From: Aldrovandia affinis
Lineage: Eukaryota > Chordata > Actinopteri > Notacanthiformes > Halosauridae
Reading direction: 5' to 3'
Assembly: GCA_029706075.1 (NCBI GenBank)
Contig: JAINUG010000208.1
Coordinates: 992,001 to 1,056,000 of the forward strand
Length of the DNA stretch: 64,000 bases
Shown piece after piece: positions 1 to 34,949 of this stretch. Position 1 is the first letter of the stretch. Every line of letters starts with the position of its first letter. The notes beneath the pieces were generated by a model. The model did not search any database. It worked only from the letters and a program-made list of their open reading frames with translations, and had not been told where the DNA came from. The position numbers and the translations under genes are program-made.

Positions 1-479
1 TTAAGCCGGGATACATTCAATGGTCTAATATACCATCTCCGTTGTTTAGCTTATTTGACATTTCACTTTTTAAAAAGATATCCCGGTTACATCCGGATGC
101 ATATGTTGGCGCAGCTGCCGCTGTTTCTGCCCTCCTTCTCAAGATATACATCAAAACAACCTTGTTGTGCAGAATCAGAAGTTGTTGTCAACGTATGCTG
201 GCCAGAGACAGCTTTGTTTTGGTTCTGACCTGCCCCCTAGTGGATATAGCTTTTAAACATCCAGACAGACAAAAAGTACAGTGTGTGAACAATGCCACTC
301 GTATTGCGTACATGAGTGGCATTGTTCATGATCAATCAGATTTTATGAGATTCTGTTTCTCTAGCTAATGAAGCTGAGATTGAGAGGGAGGGACAATATT
401 TTAAATGTGTACATGTTTATGCCTAATTATGTTAATATTTGATTAGTGCTAACAGTTTCACACACATTCATACAGTGAC

Positions 480-640
480 AATCATTCACTGCCCGGTGGG
501 ATTAATTCATTGCTATTTGTCCTTTTGACAGGAAGCTTGGACTCCTGTTCTTGGTGTTTAGAGATCTGTCTCTCCTCTACATCTGTGTTCATGCTGTCCT
601 CTCCTGTCAGTACTGCCTGGGGACACTAGGAGGAGCACAT
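480..640. repeat. Diverged direct repeat, copy 1 (partner at 2010-2175)
   Basis: Both segments share ATCACTCACTG, a GACAGGA..CTGGGA/TTGGACTCCTGT stretch, CTCC.CATCTGTGT and GGACACTAGGAGGAG, in the same order and spacing. They are about 160 bases long and 1.5 kb apart. I do not recognise a coding product in either. Confidence 0.55.
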
Positions 641-1038
641 TGTGGGGAAAAAAGCAAGTCACAATAACTATTTTCTCCTTAAACTTTCACTTATTACTTT
701 TCAACAAGAACATAGTGTCTAAAATTATAAAAACTCCTTCCTTTACAAAAACATGTAGGCTACTTCTGCAAGTGTATTTATGTAACAATAACAACAATTT
801 ATGTAACAATAATGTAACAGGCCCAAAATACTGGGAGACCATATTCGTTATTTGTGAAAAGCCGTATATGAAATTGCATATCTAACCACTGCATGTGACC
901 GGTCTGGTTGTGTATGAAGATCTGCGTTGTGTAATCTGCATATGGACTGACTGAAGGACACACTGGACCACTGCTTGCTGGATGACTGCACATTTATTGT
1001 CTGAATAGAACAAAAAGCATATTGCCACAGCAGTGTTA

Positions 1039-1235
1039 CAGTGCCTATAGAAAGTCATCATACCCTTTTGAAATATTTTTTTTTCTCTTACAGCCTGAAA
1101 TGAAAGTACATAAAATCCATATTTTTCCAGCTTTATTTACACATTTTGCCTTACAACATTCAAGTGGAAAAAAGGGCACAATTTCTGATAATTAATAACA
1201 AAATAAAAACTAGAATAACAGGGTTGGAAAAGTGA
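1039..1235. mobile_element. Tc1-type MITE fragment
   Basis: It begins with a TA-flanked CAGTGCCTATAGAAAGTC, the type of end common in teleost Tc1-derived MITEs, followed by AT-rich sequence. The opposite end was not found. No coding capacity. Confidence 0.45.
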
Positions 1236-2009
1236 TGGCATTTCGCCAGGTTAATGGACTTATAAACTCATGAATTACAACTTTGAACTTATGAACAATT
1301 TTATGAACTTTTAAACATCGTTTCCTCAGAGCATTAACGTCACCTTACCTCTCCTCAGACAGCTCAATACAGACTGAGGAGAGAACACGTGAGCAGCACA
1401 CTGATGACATCGTCAAAAGTTCAAAGGATAATATTTTTAAAATAAATTCATAAAGCTCCCAAAACTATCCACACTTCATATTTATGCTTAAAAATGAAAG
1501 AAAACACTTAGAAAAATAATCAAATAGAAAAACAGGGATTTCTGGTGAAATACATTATACATATTTATGCACCTGCTACACACACACAAAATAAATGTAC
1601 ATACATATCTGTGGGTTTTCTGGGTTGAAGTTCCAGAAGCTTCTGGATATTAAATATTCTCTGAAATAAAGACTTACCTGGTCTGGGCCCTGGAGTTTTT
1701 AGGATGTTGGCTCCTTTCACTACTGAGCGAGATAAACTCTCACCAATTGACCCTTCGCTAGGGGCCGCACCCCTTAGTTACTGTTGCTAAGCCCGTCAAG
1801 CTTTCGGAGCCAGCATGGCGCTCCCACTGTCGCAGGGCTGCTGGCCACAGTCAGCAATGGCACGGTCCAGATTTGATACCAAATGAATCCACACACTAGA
1901 ACAGTGCCTTAACAGGGTGAGCAACCAAGCAGTCCTGCACATGTTTATCTTTAATGGTGTACATATTTGTTTTACTGGTAACACAGACATCCATACTGTG
2001 TAACTAAGC

Positions 2010-2175
2010 AATAATCACTCACTGTCCTGAGGGAGAAATTCAAGGTGACAGGAGGCTGGGATTCCTGTCTCTGGTGAGATCGGTCTCTCTCTCTCCAATC
2101 CTCCATCTGTGTGTTCCTGCTGTTCTTTTCTGTCTGTACTGACTTAGGACACTAGGAGGAGAACACTAAAAAGTA
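2010..2175. repeat. Diverged direct repeat, copy 2
   Basis: Partner of the repeat at 480-640, same orientation, ending with the shared GGACACTAGGAGGAG word. The two copies differ by scattered substitutions and small indels. Confidence 0.55.
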
Positions 2176-2229
2176 GTCACATAAACAACAGTATATTCCT
2201 CTTCTCTATTTCCTCTTTGACATATCACT

Positions 2230-2645
2230 GTGTCTCCAGACTTGTATGTGATATTCATAAATAATGGCATCCTTCACAACCAATACAGTCTACTTTTGAG
2301 TGATCACATTCATCTTATGGTGGAGCATTTCTATCCTGATTGGAGTGATTTCTTCCAGAATGATGCTGCCCCCATCTACAGGGCACGGGTGGTCACTGAA
2401 TGGTTTGACGAGCATGAAAATGATGTGAACCATATGCCATGACCGTTTCAGTCACCAGATCTCAACCTAATTGAACACTGGATTCTGGACCCCACTCCTG
2501 AGAGTGTTTTCCACCACTATCAACAAACACTAAAAGATGGAATTTCTTGTGGAAGAATGGTGTTGCATCCCTCCAATAGAGTTCCAGACACATGTAGAAT
2601 GTTATATGTTACATGTCAATGTGCTGGTGGTGGCCCAACACCCTG
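2230..2645 (+). pseudogene. Degenerate Tc1/mariner-like transposase fragment
   Basis: The translation shows the DDE-transposase surroundings ARVVTEWFDEH followed, after an in-frame stop in place of Trp, by PFQSPDLNLIEH. These match the second catalytic Asp and the SPDLNPIEHLW region of Tc1-like transposases. Frame is lost after that, and N-terminal DNA-binding and first catalytic regions are missing. It is an inactive fragment, plus orientation. Confidence 0.7.
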
Positions 2646-4260
2646 TTAAGACACTCTATGTTGGTGTTTCCTTTATTTTTGCAGTTACCTGTACCTTCCT
2701 GTCTTTATTCTGCTGTGTCAGGGTCATGTGTTTCCCACCATTCACTCTCCAATAATGTATACCCTACCATCTGCCATCTCTCTGTACTGCCCCTCTGTGG
2801 ACAACTGTGTCTTCAGGCAGCCAGTTGATTGGAGCCATAAACCAATAGCACTTTGTCAGTCCTGTGCCTATGGTCACATGGTGGATCCATGTTTCTTCCC
2901 CTTACTGGAGGGACAATTGAACTGTTGGACAACAGATTCGATTTTAAGAACAAGCCCGCCGTACAGTCTCTTATCACAATATAAATATATTTTTGTACTT
3001 TTGAGACAACCATGTTTATCATAAAATAATTGGCTAAATAAACAAAACATCCAGTTAGCTTGCCAGTCAAAAGCGATCATCATTTAAAAACTTGTCACGC
3101 TGGTGGGATTTGGTGTAACGTTATCGAAAAAGAAAGACATTGAACGATATTTATTTTTCCATAACAGATGAATAGTTCCAGAGATGAGGTAACATTGGTT
3201 TTCCTTCATGTTGATAGCAAGTTTGTTTTTGCATATTATAATGGGACTTGATGGGTTAAATGTGTTTTGTTGTTCTTTATTTACTATTACTATTATTATT
3301 ATATGTATATGTAATTTGCTTAACTAGTATTGTTTCTTGTTTATCATTGTTGTTGTGGTTATTATCCTATTTAACTTTACATTTTTGTATTATTATTATT
3401 TTATGTTATTTTGTATTATTATTTTTTCCCTGTAATGGGGGTGGGCGTGAGTCGGGTGGATGTGGGTGGGTGGTGTTATTGGGGGCCATATATATATTGT
3501 ATTGCAAATTTGTAATTTTAAAAATCCCTAAAATAAAGATTTAAAAAAAATATATAATTGGACTTGGTTTAGAAGTGAAGGATTAATCGCGCGGTATAAG
3601 CTGCACAATACATAAACACGGTCATCGATCAATCATAAAGCGTATCTGACTTAGCCATAAAACGTCACAAACATTTAAAGATTCAAATTGTCAGCTGTAG
3701 AGCAAATCGTCCCGTCAGATATTTTACAGTGAAAATACCTGCAGCGTGTGTCATACTTGGTTGTAGCAACTGATTACATTATGAAATTATTAAACGATTA
3801 TTTGATTTGATTGGAGCCCAGTAGAGGTCGCTGTCTTTATATTTTATCCTCAGTTTGTGCCAATGAAATTTGGACTGAACCATTGAAGAAGGGCGGTAGA
3901 AATAACGTGACATTTGTAACAGTCTCAAATGTAGAAAATATGCTCGTGAAAATCACATTTATTTTACATGTAGTAGTATTTTGTATGGGAGGTTCAATAT
4001 CAAAATATTCGTTGCATTACAAGGTTTCTCTAAGGACTCTTTGTTCCCTTTATGACGTTGATGGTACAGTCTGGTGTCATGGTTGTTTTGGTTCTGTGTT
4101 GGCAAGTAGAACGAACTAATGCAGCTTTTCAGTCGTCGTAATTAGTGTTTACATTCATGGCACATAGATACATTTTCATATAAATGCGTCCTGGATAACT
4201 ACACGCGTGAACGTAATATTGAAAGATAACTACAGAGGAATTTAGTGAACATTTGAGAAA
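2646..4260. other. Flank and 5' region of COPS5, no gene seen
   Basis: The stretch is AT-rich, with TAT/ATT-rich sequence at 3270-3420 and an A-rich run after AATAAA at 3533-3560 that resembles a LINE 3' tail. In human a divergent gene (CSPP1) starts next to COPS5. I could not find its first exon here. The COPS5 promoter should lie in the last few hundred bases; no TATA box is clear. Confidence 0.4.
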
Positions 4261-9631
<5,371 letters not shown>

Positions 9632-9812
9632 CCTGCCCCCCGAAAAAGGGAAATGATAGATGTGCTTCATTTGAAAACTTTAAAAACACAACTTTTACTT
9701 CCCCCACCTTCCCCCTAAATTTTGTTCTGGTGGCAAAAGGAAATGATACCGCAAAGTCTTTCTGCCTGGCCTTCATCTGCAACCACTTTGTTATGATTCT
9801 TCAAACTCTTCA

Positions 9813-9818
9813 AATAAA
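9813..9818 (+). terminator. COPS5 polyadenylation signal AATAAA
   Basis: A canonical AATAAA lies about 180 bases after the COPS5 stop codon and is followed by T/G-rich sequence. It is the only canonical signal in the first few hundred bases of the 3' UTR, so the transcript probably ends near 9835. Confidence 0.7.
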
Positions 9819-9839
9819 AAAATATTTGTGTTTTCCAGC

Positions 9840-11719
9840 TGTAGTTCATTATTAATAAATGTGTACCAACAAATTAAATCAAATTTGTGTGAGCATGTGT
9901 TTTTTGTTAATGTCTACATCTAGTTAAAGTGGAGTGGGTGGGACTGGTGTGTTCTGTTTATGCCATGTTGTACAGGGTTGCATGGTGCTGGAAAGCCAGT
10001 CAACCTGCTTACTGCTTATGAGTGAAGAGTTCTGAGGCTGGCATCCAGTAAAAACTTTGAGGCAAAGTACAAACCATATACCTAGGGCCACCAGTTTGAT
10101 ACCGTCACGTGACCCGCTTGGATTTCAACTTGTATTTCAATCGTCATCCTCATGATGTCCCTGTAGGCACTCAATCAGCAATGTGACTAATACAATTATA
10201 AAATATATAACTACTCACATTTTCTTAATGCAAGGCTATTTCCCACAGCCACAAACTGCATACCCTGCACATTTCAAAATACTGCCGCATGTCTGCAATT
10301 CATCATGTTGAATCATAAACATCACTGTCAATCATCATCTGTGCTTGATTAGTGGCAATTCATTTATCAAAGTAGATCATTGAGGTGGTGCAACTTGATA
10401 ACTCTTTGACACCTGGCTTGATAAAATGGTGCTATCGACCTCTTGTTGACAGATGACTGAAGTACATGCGAGAAAATAAGTCTCAGAATGGTGCTATGGT
10501 TATTGCTGAACATCTTAACAGAAGGCAGTTATCTAGAATAAAATCTAATCAGAGGACAACCATGGAGTATGCTTTGTAGCAACAGTGCTAACCATTGGCA
10601 CTATTCTACTATTTTAGGTAATATATTCTGAAAGGCACTACACTCTCAAATTTAGCCCATCACTTAATTTCAATCTGTAATTCCATTGTAGCCACAGCTC
10701 TCATCTTTATTACCACAGTAATACATCCCCTGACCCAGCAGTTGACTGTTTGCCAGTTACAAATGCAACTTAATTGGTAATGCCTTTCAACCTAGCTAGA
10801 TTCATGACTGATCTATTTCCAAGAAAGTTTCCCTACATTCAATTGTACTGTAAATATTCAAAGACTAAACTACACTTATAAACAAAAAGGTTTAATGAGT
10901 AGCATCCTGTATTTCCATGACCATGTACCACGTCACCTGATACCACTAATGAGGGACATCACCCAATACTGCAGGGTAGTGTCATACCAGTGTTAACATG
11001 CAGGTGTGGTCCTAATCAGCAATGTATTCACATCGAAAACAGCAAGCTGCATAAACTGGAAATGTCAAAACTACATTCATTTTCAAAAAGGATAATGAGT
11101 GTTAAAATTCATGGCTCTTTCAGAGCACCTAAAATCGACCTACGAGGAAACAGAGGAAATGGCGAGGGCCGTTGATGGCTGGTATGTGCCTATGTAACGG
11201 GGATGGGTCTGCTGCAGGTGTCAAACCATGGCCCTCGCTGTCTGCCCAGCCAAGATAACCATCTGCACCCTTGTTCAAGCTCTCTCACACCTCTGACTTT
11301 CACTACACCTGGAACAGCACAACTAACCAAAGACTTTCCCTACATTTGAATGTAAAACGATTATTGAAAACTTCAAATTGTTTCCAAGCTCCGATGACTA
11401 ACTGATAACTATAAGGTAAACTAGTGAAATATTTTCAGAATAGCCCTCGGTGCACACTCAAAGTTATTTTTGTCTTACATGAAGGTATAATAGTGAGAGA
11501 ATACAGAAAACCCACACAATCTTTTACCTGGCTCAAAATCTTAAGGACTGCATACATGCTGCGATGTATTCACTATTTAACATTGCATGTAATAGGCGCA
11601 GTCACCACATGGCTAGAAGTGAGGTCTTTGGTCAAGAAAAATAAGCAAGAAATACAGTAGAACAAGAGATCTGATATAACCACACATGGCTTTGAGCTTA
11701 CATATTTATACATAAATTA
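9840..11719. other. COPS5-SGK3 convergent intergenic region, no gene seen
   Basis: No conserved reading frame or RNA gene is recognisable. Human has several genes (MCMDC2, TCF24, PPP1R42) between SGK3 and COPS5, and none is seen here. The small ORFs have no family features. Confidence 0.5.
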
Positions 11720-12544
11720 CATTTTACATAAAGTTTATTCATATAGATGTTTAAATCATCTAGTTTTCCATAGTTCAAGTTAAGTGCAAATATACATTTA
11801 TGTGACCATGTCTTTGTGCTACAACAGACATTACTGAAAACTGAATGAGGCAGCAGTTTTTTTTTACCAACAGCACACCTTTACAGAAATACTTACATTT
11901 GTTTATCCTGGAGTAAGTATTCCCATATATATATACACACACAAATGTGTATATACACATAATATTTTAAATTAATAGTTTTTTTAAATTGTAGTTAAAA
12001 AACAAAAAACTAATGTAAACCCTGATTTTGATCTTTTTCTACCAATTGTGTGACATCCAATAGTATTTGTACATTTGTCTCATTGCTGCATTGTCCTTCA
12101 TTGATTTGGGAAAATGCAGACAAGCATGCGCACTCCTCCAAAGCGCATTCCACCAGCTTTTCACTCAGTCGACCAGTCTAGCTGCGCAATCGTTGTGTCA
12201 GAGAAGTACACCTCATGCGCAGCTGGGGTAGGCATACTGACTAGAGGAGTCACTGGTGCACAATGAGCCCAAATACCTCCCACCCTGGGCGACGCTACAG
12301 CCAATTACGTGCCACGCTTTGGGGCTGCTGGCCACAGTCGGCACAGGCACGGTACTGGCATGGTCTCCACTCACTGGAGTGGAGTCTCAACAGGAAAAGA
12401 CACCCAGCAGCCCCATATAGTTCTTCTTTTTTAAAAATAAAGAAATTCACAGTTGTCCAAACTATTTAATTCTTCCCTTTTGCTCAACCACACACAGGCA
12501 AGTGTGAGGCTGACATTTCCCAGTTGGGTTAAGCATCTGGGCAT
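11720..12544 (-). other. Probable SGK3 3' untranslated region
   Basis: No gene is seen between the SGK3 stop and COPS5. On the minus strand AATAAA-type signals occur near 11734-11739, so the SGK3 message may extend to about 11720. A SINE-like repeat (about 12035-12420) lies inside. Confidence 0.4.
12035..12420. mobile_element. SINE-like repeat, CCCAATTTGGA family
   Basis: It contains the family blocks AATGCAGACAAGCATGCGCACTCCTC, GAGTCACTGGTGCACAATGAG, CCTCCCACCCTGGG and GGGGCTGCTGGCCACAGTCGG, in the same order as other copies. It lies within the presumed SGK3 3' UTR. Confidence 0.5.
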
Positions 12545-30215
<17,671 letters not shown>

Positions 30216-30257
30216 CTCAGGTACGAAGCAGGGCAAGAGAGGCGGAATCACAATGGG
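30216..30257 (-). other. sgk3: SGK3 first coding exon, portion upstream of the ATG
   Basis: The exon holding the ATG appears to begin at 30257, after a pyrimidine-rich acceptor ending in TAG. The 42 bases before the ATG stay open in the coding frame but contain no ATG. Human SGK3 has an extra short N terminus that starts upstream, so a start in an earlier exon cannot be excluded here. Confidence 0.5.
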
Positions 30258-30806
30258 CTAGCGGAGGGAGGGGGGGGGGAGTCACAGCGTGCAAGGATCC
30301 TAAGTTGGCTCTTCAGCACCCCGTCACTATGGCGATGAGAGTCAGCGCACACTGATGACTGCCGGGGGCACACGGCTCCATCCTGCAGGGGAAATCAGAG
30401 GCCTTACAGCCTGTCTGCTAACACACACACCGCCAGGAAGGACTGCTCTTCAAAAACACTCCACCCTGCTTTGTGCTGGTTTAGTTCAGTGTTAGTGATC
30501 CTGTGTAGCGTACGTACTCCTTCTCTGCTTCCTACAGGCTGACAGAAGGTTTGCTCCAGATCTTCTGCTGAAGGGGAGGGGGGGGGTTTCAAGGACTTTC
30601 TACAGGTTTTCCAAAAAGCAGAGGCAAAGGAGAAGCCACAAGTAAACTCTCCAAGACAGTCCATATATAGCATGCAAATGCGCATACCCTACATGCAACC
30701 ACACACAAGCGCGTACACATGAGGAGGGTTCACTAAGTTCATACTCCAGTAGACAAATTGTTTTTTAGGTCACAGTTTTTATGTACCTTGATGTATTTTA
30801 TGCTTT

Positions 30807-30950
30807 TACAATGGTTCGCATTATAAAACAATTTTTGTGCGATTTGTGATTTTTGCCAAAACCGCCTGACATAATTCATTTCAGTATCACATTTCATTTT
30901 TATTATTTGATTTGATTTAAACCTAACTTTAATTACAGTCATGTGATCGT
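30807..30950. repeat. Direct repeat copy B
   Basis: Second copy of the repeat at 29808-29935, about 1 kb away, near-identical over about 125 bases. It carries an extra AGTATCACATTTC segment near its middle. Confidence 0.8.
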
Positions 30951-31325
30951 TTATTAACTTCACTTGAAAAACGTCTGGCTGATTCTGTATGCTTTGTAAC
31001 AAGAAAGTAACTATCTATATGTGAATGACATATTTAGCAATTTGCATTTTGAATTCCCCAAAAAGGTGTTGTAGAGAACAGAAGAGGCTGTTGCCAAATT
31101 AAACGGTGGCCAGCTGTACACTATAAGTGTGTCATTCTCACCACATGCCTGGACCCAGAACAGAATGCATGTACATACATGCATTTTGTATATGTGTGCC
31201 TTGGTAATCCATTTGGCATCATATGCAGAAGTACTGTATATGCTGCTGCAGAGCTACCCACTCTGAACTTGTTTTTTTTAAATACAAAATTGCAGATAGT
31301 TAGAACATCTGCAATTCTGTATCTA

Positions 31326-31637
31326 CAGTGGGTATAAAAGGTATTCACACATTTTCCACATTTTATTTTCTTACTTCATGGAATCTAAATGGATTTAATT
31401 GGCTGAGAGAGACCAACATCTAACTTTTTGGACTCAACATAGAGGTGCTTTGTATATGTAATGTGTAATTAATTAAGAAAAAGCTTTAGAGTGTTTTTTT
31501 TTGTGAGTATATTAGACATGGTAGAGTATTTTGTGTTCATCAGTGGCAAGAAATCCCAAGTAAATCCATTTTGATTCCATGAAGTAATCAAATAAAATGT
31601 GAAAAATGCCAAAGGGGTGAATACTTTTTATACCCAC
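31326..31637. mobile_element. Tc1-type MITE with long inverted termini
   Basis: The left end CAGTGGGTATAAAAGGTATT and right end GAATACTTTTTATACCCACT are inverted repeats. The inner arms also pair: TTTTCTTACTTCATGGAATC with GATTCCATGAAGTAATCAAA. A TA precedes the left terminus, as expected for Tc1/mariner targets. Non-coding. Confidence 0.75.
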
Positions 31638-32519
31638 TTTTTATAGTACATCTGGCAAATTGTAGAGACAATGAATTTCAAACCCTTTGTGTAATTAGCA
31701 TATCTTTCATTTGCTATAAACTAGGTGTGCCAAATTCACGTTCTTTGGCACAAATATTTACTGTACATCCAAAACACACATGTAAGCGCACACACAGGCT
31801 CACAATTGTGCCAATCAAACAGAGAGTATCCCCCAAACCGACTGGATGAGAGAGGCAAAGGAGCACAGACCTGAAGCTATGACAGACACACCAACAGCAT
31901 GAAAGGCCAGCTTAACATATGAAAGCAAAAGCTTGCGCTGTAATAAGGAAAGACCTTTGGTCGACTCTCGCACAATTGATCCTTTTACTAGTTAAAGACC
32001 AACTTTGAAGAATCTAACCCCCAAAGAGCTCAGGTGCTGTTGTTCTTCCAGACCTCTTTGTAATTACGAGCATTTGTGAATATGGTTATTTAGTTGGCTC
32101 CCCATACAAGACAAGACATGTGTAAAACACAAACAGCAAAAGCACAAAACAGACAGGTGGATAATCTCCAGGTACTAGTATACAGTAAAACATACGTTAT
32201 CAAACTAAAATAAGAATCTGTCTCTACCTATCCAATATAAGAGGTGTAGTTAGATTGGTCCGGTTCAACAGCCGTTTCCAGTCCAGTGCCTTTTCCACCT
32301 CCAGCCGCTGGTTCCAGAACACAGACCCGATGGTGCATTGAGGCTAATGATACCCGAGCAGGCTGATTGAGCACTCTAATACAAAGCCATGTGCACTTGG
32401 AATAAAATGGCTCTTAAAGCAGCTCTTGAAATGCATTGGATAAATAAATTGGAATAAATTACTGCAGAGGAAAAACACGACTCTTCACTACACTCCTCAA
32501 GCCCTAATGAAACAGTGTG

Positions 32520-32625
32520 CTGCAAATAAAGGCAATTTACAGGCGACTGTCCGACCAGTGGAGTCGCTGGTGCACGATGATGCGGACAAACCCTCCCTCC
32601 CTGGGTGATGGTACAGGAGAGAATA
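32520..32625. mobile_element. SINE-like repeat fragment
   Basis: GACTGTCCGACCAGTGGAGTCGCTGGTGCACGATGATGCGG and CCCTCCCTCCCTGGGTGATG are family blocks. Only this part of the repeat remains. Confidence 0.5.
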
Positions 32626-33239
32626 TTCATTCAATTGTTTGAATGAATTACCTGCCTGCCCGAGGGAACTCAGCATGAACTGCTTTATGAGTTCATGCTT
32701 TCAGAGGTGGCCAAAGCACACATGCTTCAGTTCTTAATCCTTCACAGTGAACTCTGACATGAGCAAATTCTGGACAATGTAGAAAGGGAACTGTCCTGCA
32801 AGGCCGTTCAGAATTTTCTAGCGAGTGTTCGTGTCCACTTATGCAGATCATTCTCATGCAGGGAGCGTGCAAGAACGCTGTGGAGATAAGGTTTTAAAGA
32901 AAATATATTTTTTTTTTAAACATGGCCAAATTAATTATAAGCATCTTACAGGAACCAAAAGGCTTCATAACTGTGGAATGAATGTTTCCTTTCAGAAATA
33001 CATTTCCCTTACTCCACTTTGGTCATCATTACAAATAAAATAAAAAATTGTGTGGTCAGTCATGGTTTGAAACCCTTGAGTGGTCACAAGTTATCTTCCT
33101 CATGGAGTCTAGAGGAATACATCATTTCCTATAAAACCTCAGGAACTGCTGATATGGAGGCTAATATTGGCACATGAATCAGTCAGACCTGTTCACGGTC
33201 TTCTGTCAAGGCTCCTGGGCTGTATGCTATAAGCCTTAT

Positions 33240-33450
33240 AGATAGCATTGTGCAGTGCATAGACTGCATTACATTTTACAGACTTAATTTCCATACACTA
33301 AATTCATTACACTATACACTACATTAAACCATGTGGACTATATTACAACACACTGACTGCATAACACAATACAGACTATATTAAGCTATACTGACTGCAT
33401 TACACTATAGTCTGTATTATACTACACAGTGTGCACAACAATATACAGAC
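33240..33450. repeat. Degenerate ACTGCATTACACTA repeat tract
   Basis: Words such as GACTGCATTACA, CAGACTATATTA and ACTGCATAACACAATACAG recur irregularly, with no strict period. Not coding. Confidence 0.6.
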
Positions 33451-33811
33451 TCAGATAGACACTCTCCTAGCACAGAGAAGCAGGGAAGCAGGAAAGGGAA
33501 GCAGTCTGCCCTAACTTCTCTAGTTTGGAGCCCTTCTCTCTTTAATGTGGGATCCAAGTGGCTGCTGGCCTTTAAACATTTTTTTTCTTATGTTAACAAC
33601 TTAAAGACAAAACCATCCTGAATCGCATGAATCAAAACACAGAGTTCTCAGCCATGCGAATAACTTGCCTTAGAAGTTCTACTAAAGGCTACTATTAGCA
33701 AAGAGAATCCTGCTTCACCGTTCAAAAGATCTGGGGGCCTAGCTCAGGTATGCTGCACTTGTTACCTGAGATGCAACTAGGAGCCCACAGAAACACATTC
33801 ACAGGAGTCTA

Positions 33812-33935
33812 ACACTTAAATACCAGCTACTGGGGGCCCATTCATTTTTTAAATACCCAACACAGAGGGCCCTTTCATTTCTTAAATACCCACCAGTGAG
33901 GGCCCATTCATTTGCTAAATAACCATCCTTTTTCT
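33812..33935. repeat. 33-bp minisatellite
   Basis: Three to four tandem copies of a unit containing GGGCCCATTCATTT, then TTAAATACCCA and CAGTGA. The two complete central copies are exactly 33 bases each. Because the period is divisible by three, the minus strand reads as an 11-residue GYLxNEWAL repeat. Confidence 0.75.
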
Positions 33936-34746
33936 TAAACATGCCCCACTCAAAAGCTCTGCCCCTGCATCTGCCAGACAAGCTGACTGAGTGACATAGG
34001 AATACCTGCTGGAACAGTCACCTTTGGACCTGGTGGCATTTATTCTGCAGCAGATACTGCACTGAATGGAGGAGGACGCTGCTCAGAAATGAAGGTACAA
34101 GCAGAAACTTGCAGACTATCTTATGGTCCAATAAAATATAAAACAGCCCGATAAAAAGTGAAACGCAGTACACCGTAAATAAATTGGTGCATCTTTGGGG
34201 AAAGTTACATTCATATAATTTCAATGGCTCGTATACATTTAGGCGGTTAGGTTAATTTAATCCCAGTGTTTAGGTTCCTTTGAGACAGTCACATTAATAT
34301 CATCCCACTGTCCATGTTTCCTTTGAGACGGTTCAATTAATATGGTCTCAATGTTGAGTTATATTTGAAGAAACATCCAACCCCTGCAAGTTTTAGCGTG
34401 ACATGATTAGCCTACTTGTTTTTCTCCAATCACACAGCTTGCTGGTAACTAACAAGGATACTTTGATCAATTCCCGCATACCGTATTTGAAAACGAATAA
34501 AAAACGAATAACCGAATGTTGTAGTTTCGTGATAGAGCGGCGTTGAGTTTATTAATTCTTACACTTGCGTTTTTACGGTGTTGCCAGAAAGCGCTGTCTA
34601 TAGCCACCTAGCTTGTTAGCAATCTGCCTAGCTATCTGATTACAGTGCAATAGCTACAATAGAAAAATCTCAAACTGAACATCAACATATTTCAACAACA
34701 TATATCTTCGAAAGCTACAAACAAACATACATACATTTAAACTTAC

Positions 34747-34900
34747 CTTCACTTGTTTATTCTCTCTGATGTAGCGCTTTCATTCGGGTACCTAACGTTA
34801 GCTAGCAATCCATATAACTAAACTGCGGTGTCTGAAGGCAACAACTATTAACGTTAGACTGAATTCCGGATTTTTTTACTTTGCAAAGGTTTAAAAAGAT
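34747..34900 (-). other. Probable untranslated first exon and promoter region of SGK3
   Basis: On the minus strand, sequence ending AAG|GTAAGT at 34747 is a strong splice donor placed 4.5 kb upstream of the first coding exon. No ORF is conserved before it. The surroundings are rich in TAACGTTAGC/GCTAGC words, as in COPS5 intron 1. Assignment to SGK3 is inferred from position and strand. The 5' limit is not determined; no TATA box is evident. Confidence 0.45.
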
Positions 34901-34949
34901 CTGATCACTGCTCTGCTAGCAGTCCACGCCATGCATTCCCGTTTACACA

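Larger units (their letters stand above)
30258..34746. other. SGK3 5' intron, no exon recognised
   Basis: It runs from the SGK3 first coding exon to the probable untranslated exon. Contents seen: one direct-repeat copy, a Tc1-type MITE (31326-31637), a SINE-like remnant (32520-32620), a degenerate repeat (33240-33450) and a 33-bp minisatellite (33812-33935). No coding exon is recognisable. Confidence 0.5.

Noticed and set aside
3260..3544. 94-codon Leu/Tyr/Val-rich frame resembling a membrane protein
   Set aside because: It is the translation of a TAT/ATT-rich tract followed by an A-rich tail; hydrophobicity follows from base composition.
3600..4260. Divergent CSPP1 first exon sharing the COPS5 promoter, as in human
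   Set aside because: No minus-strand start with a splice donor and CSPP1-like peptide could be recognised.
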